The notes under the pieces are model-generated. The model was given only the letters and a program-made list of their open reading frames with translations. It ran no database searches and had not been told where the DNA came from. A program made the translations under genes and the position numbers. DNA of 34,387 bases from a virus. This document shows, one piece after another, positions 1-5,814 of this stretch. The DNA lies in IMG/VR virus record IMGVR_UViG_3300046355_000114, positions 1 to 34,387 of that record. One strand, given 5' to 3'. Within the stretch, counting starts at the first letter, position 1; each line of letters opens with the position of its first letter.

Positions 1-126
1 AGCCGCTACACAAACGAACCGCTGTTTGAATGCGACTTGCCCGACGACACCCCCGCAGGACTGGGCACCCGTCACGCTTTGGAAAAAGCTACCTCCGCCG
101 GGGCCAACCTCGCCGGGGCCAACCTC
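1..126. repeat. Terminal direct repeat, left copy (identical to 34242-34367)
   Basis: Bases 1-126 match 34242-34367 exactly. Immediately after, the two copies diverge inside the pentapeptide-repeat coding region: the left copy reads on into the C-terminal domain and the right copy into another repeat unit. This is most simply a circular genome whose assembly overlapped itself by about one k-mer, with a repeat-number variant at the join. A true short terminal redundancy is less likely, since the divergence falls exactly in a repeat. Confidence 0.85.
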
Positions 127-387
127 AACGGGATTTTGTTGGTGGGCGAACGTCCAATTTTTCAAATTGGCCCCATTGGGTCACGTTGCGCGTATTTCAT
201 GGCATACCTGACAACCGAAGGTGTGAAACTTCGGGCGGGCTGTTTCTTTGACACCGTGGAAAAATTCACAGAAAAACTGTCCAAAGAACACGGCGACAAC
301 ACCCACGCGAAGGAATACCGGGCTGCGCTGGTTTTGATTGAAGCCCATGCCGAAATCTGGACACCTAAACAAGAGGCCGAAAAATGA
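1..387 (+). CDS. Pentapeptide-repeat protein, C-terminal part (gene spans the contig join)
   Basis: The reading frame is open from base 1 and is the continuation of the gene that starts at 34224; joined, it gives about 134 residues. The first ~47 residues contain A-G-A-N-L units typical of pentapeptide repeats. They are followed by a non-repeat domain (from about GERPIFQIGPIGSR) that I associate with phage pentapeptide-repeat proteins. The function is unknown; pentapeptide repeats fold as a right-handed beta-helix. It ends in ATGA shared with the next gene, so it belongs to the early operon. The repeat part differs from the copy at the right end of the contig, which carries at least one further AGAYL unit. 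Confidence 0.8.
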   Translation, partial: SRYTNEPLFECDLPDDTPAGLGTRHALEKATSAGANLAGANLNGILLVGERPIFQIGPIGSRCAYFMAYLTTEGVKLRAGCFFDTVEKFTEKLSKEHGDNTHAKEYRAALVLIEAHAEIWTPKQEAEK

Positions 388-671
388 ATAGTCAAGACCT
401 TCGAGATGCAGGCATTGCTCGTGTGTCCATTGGCCGCGAGGACTGGTTGGCCAAGGCGCGACGTACTGCAATCAGCGTTGCCAAGCGCAGTGGGCAGGTG
501 AGCATCAATGATGTTCGCTTGTTTCTTGATCTGCCAGACGACTGTTCCCCTAATTTATGGGGGGCTGTTTTCAAGAGCAAAGATTTCGAGGCAGTAGGTT
601 ACTGCCAAGCCACCCACCCATCGGCCCACGCTCGGGTTGTTCGGGTTTACAAACTGAAGGAGCAAGCATGA
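384..671 (+). CDS. Conserved phage protein of unknown function (95 aa)
   Basis: It starts with ATGA overlapping the stop of the pentapeptide gene and ends with ATGA overlapping the ssb start. The protein is basic in its first half (KARRTAISVAKRSGQ), and the rest (VRLFLDLPDDCSPNLWGAVFK) resembles small proteins found in phage recombination and replication operons. No catalytic motif is apparent. Its place next to ssb suggests a role in DNA metabolism, which is inference only. Confidence 0.75.
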   Translation: MNSQDLRDAGIARVSIGREDWLAKARRTAISVAKRSGQVSINDVRLFLDLPDDCSPNLWGAVFKSKDFEAVGYCQATHPSAHARVVRVYKLKEQA

Positions 672-1138
672 AAGCACAAGGACTGGCACGAATCGGAAAA
701 GACGCCGAGGTGCGATTTACACCAAATGGCACGGCTGTGGCCAATGTCACCCTGGCATTCACCTACGGCAAAAAGGGTGACGACGGCAAACGCCCGACGC
801 AGTGGGTTGATGCCTCAATATGGGGCCAACGTGCCGAGCCGATGGCGCCTTACCTAACAAAAGGCAAGCAGATCGTCGCGTACCTGGAAGATGTGCACAT
901 CCAGACCTACACAAAAAACGACGGAACAACGAACGCCAAGATGGTCGCACGCCTGGCCGACTTTGAGTTTGTGTCTGAAGGTTCTGGCGATGGACAACGG
1001 ACTGCACCAGCACAACGTCAGGCGCCAGCGCCAGCGCCAGCGCCACGACAGGCTGGCGGAGGGGGTTTCGAGAATATGAACGACGACATACCGTTTGCCG
1101 ATCCCATGAAACGCCGAGCTTTTGCATTGTCAATTTAA
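668..1138 (+). CDS. ssb: Single-stranded DNA-binding protein
   Basis: This 156-residue protein has an N-terminal OB-fold of about 105 residues (MKAQGLARIGKDAEVRFTPN, then VTLAFTYG and WVDASIWGQRAE), an A/P/Q-rich linker, and an acidic motif DDIPF near the C-terminus. In cellular SSB the DDIPF-type tip is terminal and recruits partner proteins; here about 13 residues follow it. SSB coats single-stranded DNA in replication and recombination. The start at 668 is chosen because it overlaps the upstream stop as ATGA; a longer reading frame begins further upstream but would run through the previous gene. It works with the Erf-like annealing protein and exonuclease of the same operon. Confidence 0.93.
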   Translation: MKAQGLARIGKDAEVRFTPNGTAVANVTLAFTYGKKGDDGKRPTQWVDASIWGQRAEPMAPYLTKGKQIVAYLEDVHIQTYTKNDGTTNAKMVARLADFEFVSEGSGDGQRTAPAQRQAPAPAPAPRQAGGGGFENMNDDIPFADPMKRRAFALSI

Positions 1139-1154
1139 TTTTTGAGGAGAAACT

Positions 1155-1394
1155 ATGAGCACACGCATTTACCTGGTCACCGACGTGGAGACCAACAAGC
1201 ACCGCCTGATCCGCGCAAGCAACCAGGCCCAAGCCATCAAGTACGCCGCCCAGACCCGTTTCGACATCGAGGTGGCTGGCCAGGATGATCTGGTGAGCCT
1301 GCTTACTGGTGGCACGGCCATCGAGCTGGCTGGCGCTGGTGCGACGATGGACATGTTCGAGGAGACGATCGCCAACTCCGGAGGGACTGACTGA
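1155..1394 (+). CDS. Small phage protein of unknown function (79 aa)
   Basis: A good ribosome site (GAGGAG) precedes the ATG by 7 bases, and the gene ends in TGATG overlapping the next start. The N-terminus (MSTRIYLVTDVETNKHRLIR) and the segment NQAQAIKYAAQTRFD suggest a small alpha/beta fold. I do not recognise a named family. It lies in the early operon between ssb and a ribbon-helix-helix gene. Confidence 0.75.
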   Translation: MSTRIYLVTDVETNKHRLIRASNQAQAIKYAAQTRFDIEVAGQDDLVSLLTGGTAIELAGAGATMDMFEETIANSGGTD

Positions 1395-1561
1395 TGCCGC
1401 CCGACAAGATCAAAGACCGCTACATGACGTTGCGGCTGCCTGCGGATGTGGAGATCGAGCTGCGGAAGATGGCCGAGGAGAACACCCGCACGCTGGCCGC
1501 GCAGATCCTGCATTGCATCAAGTTGGAGCTGGCACACCAGTCTGAGAAGGTGAAAGCATGA
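1394..1561 (+). CDS. Arc-like ribbon-helix-helix DNA-binding protein (55 aa)
   Basis: The translated protein contains YMTLRLPADVEIELRKMAEE, the strand-helix-helix pattern of Arc/MetJ regulators: a short alternating beta strand that would insert into the major groove, then two helices (second helix near TRTLAAQILHCIKLEL). Such proteins act as dimers of dimers on short phased operators. The start overlaps the previous stop (TGATG) and the stop overlaps the next ATG (ATGA), which supports translation. It is a candidate regulator of the phage operons; the target is unknown. Confidence 0.8.
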   Translation: MPPDKIKDRYMTLRLPADVEIELRKMAEENTRTLAAQILHCIKLELAHQSEKVKA

Positions 1562-2004
1562 CGAACTACGAACGCACCGAGGCCTGGTTGAAGGCCTGCG
1601 GCAAAGAGCCTGAAATAGAGAATCTGTCTGTGCAGATCGGCTGCCACCTTGAGGAGTTCTGCGAGTTCTTAGGGGCGCTGCGAAGCGACTCTGAGGGTTA
1701 TGGCAAGTTGCTGGAGCGCACGCGCACCGATCTGGAGTGGTTCGCTGGCAAGTTGAAGCGTCGCGAGCAGTTCGTCTACATCCCGGTTCACCTGCGTATT
1801 GATGCCCTGGACGCTTTGTGCGATACCGAGGTCACTGGCAATGGCGTGGCTTACCTGGCCGGGATGAACAAGCCTGGGGCCGATCGTGCTGTGCTGGACT
1901 CGAACGACGCAAAGCTGGTCGATGGCAAGCCTGTGATTCTCGAGGGCGGGAAAATAGGAAAACCAGAGGGCTGGAAAGCGCCAGACATTCGGGGGTTCGT
2001 GTGA
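1558..2004 (+). CDS. MazG/PRA-PH-like nucleotide pyrophosphohydrolase
   Basis: This 148-residue protein has the all-alpha NTP pyrophosphohydrolase pattern: an acidic helix near residues 30-40 (HLEEFCEFLGAL), the segment RIDALDALCDTEVTGNGVAYLAGMN, and a C-terminus (KIGKPEGWKAPDIRGFV) that I know from phage phosphoribosyl-ATP pyrophosphohydrolase-like proteins. These hydrolyse NTPs to NMP and pyrophosphate. In phages they may adjust nucleotide pools or alarmones. Its start overlaps the RHH gene and its stop overlaps the next gene (GTGA). Confidence 0.8.
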   Translation: MTNYERTEAWLKACGKEPEIENLSVQIGCHLEEFCEFLGALRSDSEGYGKLLERTRTDLEWFAGKLKRREQFVYIPVHLRIDALDALCDTEVTGNGVAYLAGMNKPGADRAVLDSNDAKLVDGKPVILEGGKIGKPEGWKAPDIRGFV

Positions 2005-2498
2005 AGAAGGCCGGGAAGAAAAGCCCGGCCCAAAGGCCGAAGCGCTACACCATCCTTGACGAGATGATGGCAAGCCCGACCGAGCCGCTGCCGCTGGCCT
2101 GGAAAACGTACCAGCTCACCAGAATGTACGAAGGCCTGGCCGCCATGGAAAAAGCGCCAAGCCCCACGACAGACGACTGGCGCGTGGTGTCGGATGCGGT
2201 CAATTTGATGGAGACCCTGATCGAGACCATGCAAGTGTGCGAGGACAGTTCTGGCTTGCTGATGGATGCCATCACCGCGATGGCCCATGCTGGCCGCCGC
2301 AACACTGCCGGGGGCGCGATCCGGCTGGACGGAGCTGGCATCCAGGCCGTGCGTGCTGTGCTGGAGGATTACGCCTCGCTGCTGGATGTGCTGCCTGCAA
2401 GGGCCATGATTCGCTGCCACCGCCTGACTGAAAAGCGCCTGCATGAGCTGCTTGATGGCAAGCGCAAGCCGCATGATGTTGAGGTGACGTCGCTGTAA
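2001..2498 (+). CDS. Phage protein of unknown function (165 aa)
   Basis: I place the start at the GTG at 2001, which overlaps the preceding stop as GTGA; a longer open frame exists upstream but would lie fully inside the pyrophosphohydrolase gene. The N-terminus is very basic (VKKAGKKSPAQRPKRYT) and the rest is predicted helical (LDEMMASPTEPLPLAWKTYQ; LDVLPARAMIRCHRLTEKRL). It resembles conserved helical phage proteins of unknown role. It is the last gene before the promoter region near 2520. Confidence 0.7.
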   Translation: MKKAGKKSPAQRPKRYTILDEMMASPTEPLPLAWKTYQLTRMYEGLAAMEKAPSPTTDDWRVVSDAVNLMETLIETMQVCEDSSGLLMDAITAMAHAGRRNTAGGAIRLDGAGIQAVRAVLEDYASLLDVLPARAMIRCHRLTEKRLHELLDGKRKPHDVEVTSL

Positions 2499-2517
2499 GG
2501 GTTTATCCCTATAAAAT

Positions 2518-2552
2518 AAATTGTGTGATATTGTGGGAAATTATGTTATGAT
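2518..2552 (+). promoter_or_regulatory. Promoter with three 10-base phased repeats
   Basis: Three successive 10-base units read aaattgtgtg, atattgtggg and aaattatgtt, and run directly into a -10-like TATGAT at 2547-2552. A possible -35 (TTGTGT, 2521-2526) lies 20 bases upstream of it, a long spacing. The same arrangement occurs at 26001-26037. One-turn spacing suggests an operator or activator array on one DNA face. Confidence 0.6.
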
Positions 2553-2588
2553 TCAGTCATCGCAACAAACCAAACCGGAGTAATCGAT

Positions 2589-2825
2589 ATGGCAGCAATC
2601 AAAACCCTCGCAGACGCACACAACGAACTGGCCTTGGCCAATAACGGCTACGTGATTGCTGCTTACCTTGAGCCCGAATTGCGCCGCCAGATGGAGCGCG
2701 TTTGCAAGCGCTGCAACGCTTTTGCTGGCCGTGTGCTGAACCACAACAACATCTTGGTCAAGGCTTACTTCACCTTGGAGGCCAAGGCCATTTACAAGCC
2801 TTTACCAGCACGTTTGGACGCTTAA
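2589..2825 (+). CDS. Small protein of unknown function (78 aa)
   Basis: The ATG has a clear ribosome site (CCGGAG) and is the first gene behind the phased-repeat promoter. The protein is helical, with a central CKRC motif (RVCKRCNAFAGRVLNH) that could bind metal but lacks a second cysteine pair. No named family is recognised. A hairpin follows the stop. Confidence 0.7.
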   Translation: MAAIKTLADAHNELALANNGYVIAAYLEPELRRQMERVCKRCNAFAGRVLNHNNILVKAYFTLEAKAIYKPLPARLDA

Positions 2826-2831
2826 TCAACC

Positions 2832-2846
2832 GGGGCCACTGGCCCC
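2832..2846 (+). terminator. Possible weak terminator or attenuator hairpin
   Basis: GGGGCC-act-GGCCCC forms a perfect 6-bp stem just after the stop at 2825, followed by ACCTTTT. The uridine tract is short and interrupted, so it could be an attenuator or mRNA-stabilising hairpin rather than a full terminator. Confidence 0.4.
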
Positions 2847-2866
2847 ACCTTTTAGGAGCAACCGAC

Positions 2867-3025
2867 ATGAAGAACTACACAACACCCCGTAACTTTGCAG
2901 ACTGCACCTGGGTGCAAGGATATGGCCGCGCAGATCCGCTTTGGGAGCGCGTGGCTGGTTATGCCTTGGCTTTTGTAATTGGCGCTGGCATGGCCGCATT
3001 GCTGGTGGCATGGTGGTCGTCATGA
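2867..3025 (+). CDS. Small membrane protein (52 aa)
   Basis: A strong ribosome site (TAGGAG) precedes the ATG. The C-terminal half is a single predicted membrane helix (VAGYALAFVIGAGMAALLVA) ending in WWSS. The stop overlaps the next start as ATGA. Function unknown. Confidence 0.7.
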   Translation: MKNYTTPRNFADCTWVQGYGRADPLWERVAGYALAFVIGAGMAALLVAWWSS

Positions 3026-3324
3026 GCTGCATGAATACCATGATGATGAACAGCCGCCAGGATGACGAGGACAGAGCTGAGCGACTGGCCTTTGCAATCG
3101 ATGCGCGTGCTGCTGAACTGCTGACGCATGGCGAGGCGTGCGACCCGCTGGATGGCTTCAACATCTGCGAGGCTTATGGCGAAGCCACCACCAACGAAAA
3201 AATGGTCATGGCCAAGATGCTGGTTGAGCGCAAATTTGACCAGGCTGGGATCTTGCTGGACATGATTACAAAATCGTATTGGGCAAAGATGGCCGATGAG
3301 ATGGCCAAAGAGGAGTTGTCATGA
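3022..3324 (+). CDS. Protein of unknown function (100 aa)
   Basis: The start at 3022 overlaps the membrane-protein stop; further in-frame Met codons follow immediately (MSCMNTMMMNSRQ), so the exact start is open. The body is acidic and helical (DDEDRAERLAFAIDARAAEL; TNEKMVMAKMLVERKFDQAG). No family recognised. It ends in ATGA shared with the next gene. Confidence 0.65.
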   Translation: MSCMNTMMMNSRQDDEDRAERLAFAIDARAAELLTHGEACDPLDGFNICEAYGEATTNEKMVMAKMLVERKFDQAGILLDMITKSYWAKMADEMAKEELS

Positions 3325-3518
3325 TTGCAGAACTGAAAAAACTGTGGGCTACACCGAGTGCCGAGGCACTGGCCTTGCGCGAGCTGGAGGACAGCAAGCG
3401 CAGGCTGCTGGAGGCTCAGACAGCGCGTGAATACGCCGACTCTATGTGCAAGTACCGCGAGGCCCAAATCAAGCGCCTGACGGCCTATTTGCACAAGGCC
3501 ACTGAGGAGCAGGCATGA
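3321..3518 (+). CDS. Short coiled-coil protein (65 aa)
   Basis: It is almost entirely a charged helix (ELEDSKRRLLEAQTAREYAD; CKYREAQIKRLTAYLHK) with heptad-like leucines. Both ends overlap neighbours by four bases (ATGA), which supports it as a real, translationally coupled gene. Similar short coiled-coil proteins are common in phage early regions; the role is unknown. Confidence 0.7.
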   Translation: MIAELKKLWATPSAEALALRELEDSKRRLLEAQTAREYADSMCKYREAQIKRLTAYLHKATEEQA

Positions 3519-3781
3519 CCAAAGACGAAGCATTGAAGCTGGCACAAGACTACTTGACCGACCATCAAATTGGAGTACACATCATCACCGCCATCAAGCA
3601 AGCCCTTGCAGCACAGCCAGCTACCGAGAAATCCTCGGCAACTCAGCCTGTGCAGGAGCCGTCACCATTTGGTATTTTGTTTGCCGTGGAGCAAGCAATT
3701 GAAAACGGTGATTGCCCTATGGAAATTGAAATACAGTTTGACGCATACGAAGCCGAGCGTAGGGGGAAAAACAATGGATAA
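3515..3781 (+). CDS. Phage protein of unknown function (88 aa)
   Basis: ATG overlaps the previous stop. The protein has a helical N-terminus (TKDEALKLAQDYLTDHQIGV), a low-complexity linker with QPVQEPSPF, and an acidic C-terminus. The QPxQEP linker recurs in the next gene, so the two probably share ancestry or a linker module. No function can be assigned. Confidence 0.65.
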   Translation: MTKDEALKLAQDYLTDHQIGVHIITAIKQALAAQPATEKSSATQPVQEPSPFGILFAVEQAIENGDCPMEIEIQFDAYEAERRGKNNG

Positions 3782-4178
3782 AGACAAACTTATTCGTATG
3801 GCAATTCAATGCCAGCTTGTGAATACAAGCAATCGTGAAGGTGTTTACATGGATTCTCTTGAAGCATTTGCCAAGCTGGTGCTTAAAGAGGCCGCAGCAC
3901 GCGCAGCACAGCCAGCACCTGTGCAGGAGCCTGTGGCACTGGAAGCGGTCTACGAAACCATCATTAATTGGGATGAAGGCGGTGGCAAGCGCAGTCGTAG
4001 AGAACTGGCCCGGCGCATCGTTGATCTCTACACCACCCCACCCGCAGCACAGCGGCAATGGACTGACATCGACATTGACAAACTGTCCGTGCTGGCAGGG
4101 TTCGACCCATCCCACAAAGTCGAGCTTGGTCTTATCAGGTCGATCGTAAGAACAATCCTGCGCGGAAAAACCAAATGA
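3774..4178 (+). CDS. Phage protein of unknown function (134 aa)
   Basis: I start it at the ATG at 3774, preceded by AGGGGG; the longer open frame upstream is the shadow of the preceding gene. It carries a helical N-terminus, an A/Q/P linker (AAQPAPVQEPVALEA) like that of its neighbour, the segment KRSRRELARRIVDLY, and a C-terminal helical part. The last codons overlap the next small gene as ATGA. Role unknown. Confidence 0.65.
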   Translation: MDKDKLIRMAIQCQLVNTSNREGVYMDSLEAFAKLVLKEAAARAAQPAPVQEPVALEAVYETIINWDEGGGKRSRRELARRIVDLYTTPPAAQRQWTDIDIDKLSVLAGFDPSHKVELGLIRSIVRTILRGKTK

Positions 4179-4291
4179 CCCAATGTAAACACCGCTGGCT
4201 GTTGACCCCATCGCCACATCGCACCCAGTACCACTACCAATGCGCCCGATGTGCTCAGGTGGCATGGGCCACGATCAAGGAGTCGTCGTGA
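4175..4291 (+). CDS. Tiny protein with a possible zinc site (38 aa)
   Basis: The translation has CKH near the N-terminus and CARC (QYHYQCARCAQVAW) 20 residues later, a plausible zinc-ribbon-like arrangement. Four-base overlaps at both ends (ATGA at the start, GTGA at the stop) support expression. Comparable mini zinc proteins are common in phages; the function is unknown. Confidence 0.6.
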   Translation: MTQCKHRWLLTPSPHRTQYHYQCARCAQVAWATIKESS

Positions 4292-4497
4292 ACTGCTGTG
4301 ATGAATATGGTGAATGCAACCAGGGCCGAAACTGCCCTGTGCGTGTGGCGAGAGTTGGGCAGCGTATGAAAACCGCTAACTCCCTGCCGCCAAGCATCTG
4401 GCGCAATCAACTTAGGCGGATGGCCTACTGGATGTTGATGGCCTTGATCGGCTTAATGGTGTGGCCGATGCTGGCTTATTTGGTCTTGCGGGCGTAG
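4288..4497 (+). CDS. Small cysteine-rich membrane protein (69 aa)
   Basis: It starts at a GTG overlapping the previous stop. A cysteine-rich N-terminus (NCCDEYGECNQGRNCPVR) is followed by one C-terminal membrane helix (MAYWMLMALIGLMVWPMLAY). The CNQGRxCP pattern recurs in small phage membrane proteins. The gene ends 22 bases inside the converging holin gene, so the two operons meet tail to tail. Confidence 0.65.
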   Translation: MNCCDEYGECNQGRNCPVRVARVGQRMKTANSLPPSIWRNQLRRMAYWMLMALIGLMVWPMLAYLVLRA

Positions 4498-4844
4498 AAC
4501 AAGGTGCGGTCACCGAACAGGTAGAAGCCCACGGCACCGGCAAAGTTGTCCACTGAGGCGCTGTCCATGTTGTTCAGTTTGAGTGAGGCCCACGTACCCA
4601 GCACAATCACGGCCACAGCCGGACGCATCAAGCGCACAGCAGCCTCAACCCACGGGTATGATGGGTTAGTGCCACCAGCATCGTTCATCGCTTTGAACAT
4701 GCTCAGATCGAGTTCGCGCATCTTGACGTACTCGTCTACATTTACCGGTTTGTACGAGTCGGTCTGGATGAAACGACCGATCAGGGATTTCCCTAAGTCA
4801 ACGGCCAATGGGCCAAGGGCTGCGAGGATGGTCAACGGTTCCAT
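4476..4844 (-). CDS. Holin, three-TM (GTA_holin-like)
   Basis: This 122-residue protein begins with a hydrophobic helix (MEPLTILAALGPLAVDLGKS), has a loop with KMRELDLSMFKAMNDAGG, and two further hydrophobic stretches (LMRPAVAVIVLGTWASL; FAGAVGFYLFGDRTLFYA). That pattern and the segment NPSYPWVEAAVRLMRP match the three-TM holin family (GTA_holin_3TM). Holins permeabilise the inner membrane at lysis time and let endolysin through. The start shares one base with the endolysin stop, and it is the last gene of the late block. Confidence 0.8.
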   Translation of the reverse strand: MEPLTILAALGPLAVDLGKSLIGRFIQTDSYKPVNVDEYVKMRELDLSMFKAMNDAGGTNPSYPWVEAAVRLMRPAVAVIVLGTWASLKLNNMDSASVDNFAGAVGFYLFGDRTLFYARKTK

Positions 4845-5224
4845 TACGGGTAGGCCTTTCGAGATAATTCAAAATGCGGCCCGTCTTTGAATGTGCTCCA
4901 GTCAGCTCCGCAAACAATCTTGACATCGAGCTGCTTGGCGGCCTCTTTCATGGCTTTGGCGATCTCATAGTACAGTGGCCAGTCCCAGCGCACTTCGTCA
5001 TCGACCCAAGCCCCAAGATCGACCGCATGGCCGGTGATGTGGCGAGAGTTGAGGGTTTGGCTTGCGCCTGCCTCCATGAGCGTTTTTTGACGCTCAGGAG
5101 AACGCAGGCCTTCGAGCACGGTGAAGTCCACGGTCGTGATCTCAATGGCACGCTCTACAACTTTCACCAAGTCTGGGTGAATCCCTTTGAGGCGAGTTTT
5201 GGAGCGTGGGCCGAGCGTGAACAT
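4844..5224 (-). CDS. Endolysin, M15 family zinc peptidase
   Basis: The 126-residue protein has the VanY/T5-endolysin M15 signature: LEGLRSPERQ near residue 40, SRHITGHAVDLGAW with zinc ligands H66 and D69, and GPHFEL with H117. M15 endolysins cut peptidoglycan peptides (L-Ala-D-Glu or D-Ala-D-Ala bonds). The start at 5224 (MFTLGPRSKTRL) is chosen because it forms TGATG with the upstream stop; a longer in-frame extension lies in the upstream gene. No signal peptide is visible, so export depends on the holin. Confidence 0.9.
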   Translation of the reverse strand: MFTLGPRSKTRLKGIHPDLVKVVERAIEITTVDFTVLEGLRSPERQKTLMEAGASQTLNSRHITGHAVDLGAWVDDEVRWDWPLYYEIAKAMKEAAKQLDVKIVCGADWSTFKDGPHFELSRKAYP

Positions 5225-5451
5225 CAGTTTTTCCAGTGGCTGGCCACGAACCCGATGAAGGCAGAAAACGCCGAGGCGATGCTCATGCCAATCCAAAGCC
5301 CACCCTTGGAGCGATTGGCCAATGCCAGCAGCTCTTCAAGTTGGCGCTCCATTTTGTCAACCTTGCGATCCATGTCCTGGACTTTCTGCCAGAGCACGCC
5401 GTATTTAACCAAGTCGATCTCTCCATCTGCCATGACGTCGGCCTCCAGCAT
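5224..5451 (-). CDS. XhlA-like small membrane protein
   Basis: The N-terminal half is a coiled coil (WQKVQDMDRKVDKMERQLEE) and the C-terminus a single membrane helix (GLWIGMSIASAFSAFIGFVA) ending in SHWKN. This layout matches haemolysin XhlA-like phage proteins that sit beside endolysin and holin genes. It probably helps in lysis or membrane disruption. A second in-frame Met (residue 7) is an alternative start. Confidence 0.65.
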   Translation of the reverse strand: MLEADVMADGEIDLVKYGVLWQKVQDMDRKVDKMERQLEELLALANRSKGGLWIGMSIASAFSAFIGFVASHWKN

Positions 5452-5805
5452 TTAGATGCCCTGGCCGGGCGTAACGTAGACGGTGGTCGCTGCAGCTGCA
5501 AGACCGCTGAAGAAGGTGTCCTTGTTGAATCGGATGATCTCCACAGCACCGGGCAACAGCACAACAGCGGGGGAGGGGTTGCCAGCGATGGGGGCGACTG
5601 CGTTGGCTGTGGCCTCTGCTGCACTTGCGCCAGTTCCCAGGAACACGGTGTTTGTGCCTGCGTTGACGAAGCGGTACTGGCCTGCGTTTTGCGGGTAAAA
5701 GCGAGCGCTAACTGGCGCTTGGATTCCGGCAAGTGCTGTCGCATCAGCAGCGACAACGATGGTTTCGCCAAGAGGCGAGAAAGCGATTTGCGAGTTTGTT
5801 GACAT
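5452..5805 (-). CDS. Probable structural protein, beta-rich (117 aa)
   Basis: A good ribosome site (AAGGAG) precedes the ATG. The protein is all-beta in character (SQIAFSPLGETIVVAADATA; GQYRFVNAGTNTVFLGTGAS) and ends VYVTPGQGI. It resembles small conserved proteins encoded next to phage tail adhesins. I infer a virion or tail accessory role from position between the adhesin and the lysis genes. Confidence 0.65.
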   Translation of the reverse strand: MSTNSQIAFSPLGETIVVAADATALAGIQAPVSARFYPQNAGQYRFVNAGTNTVFLGTGASAAEATANAVAPIAGNPSPAVVLLPGAVEIIRFNKDTFFSGLAAAATTVYVTPGQGI

Positions 5806-5814
5806 GATTGCTCC

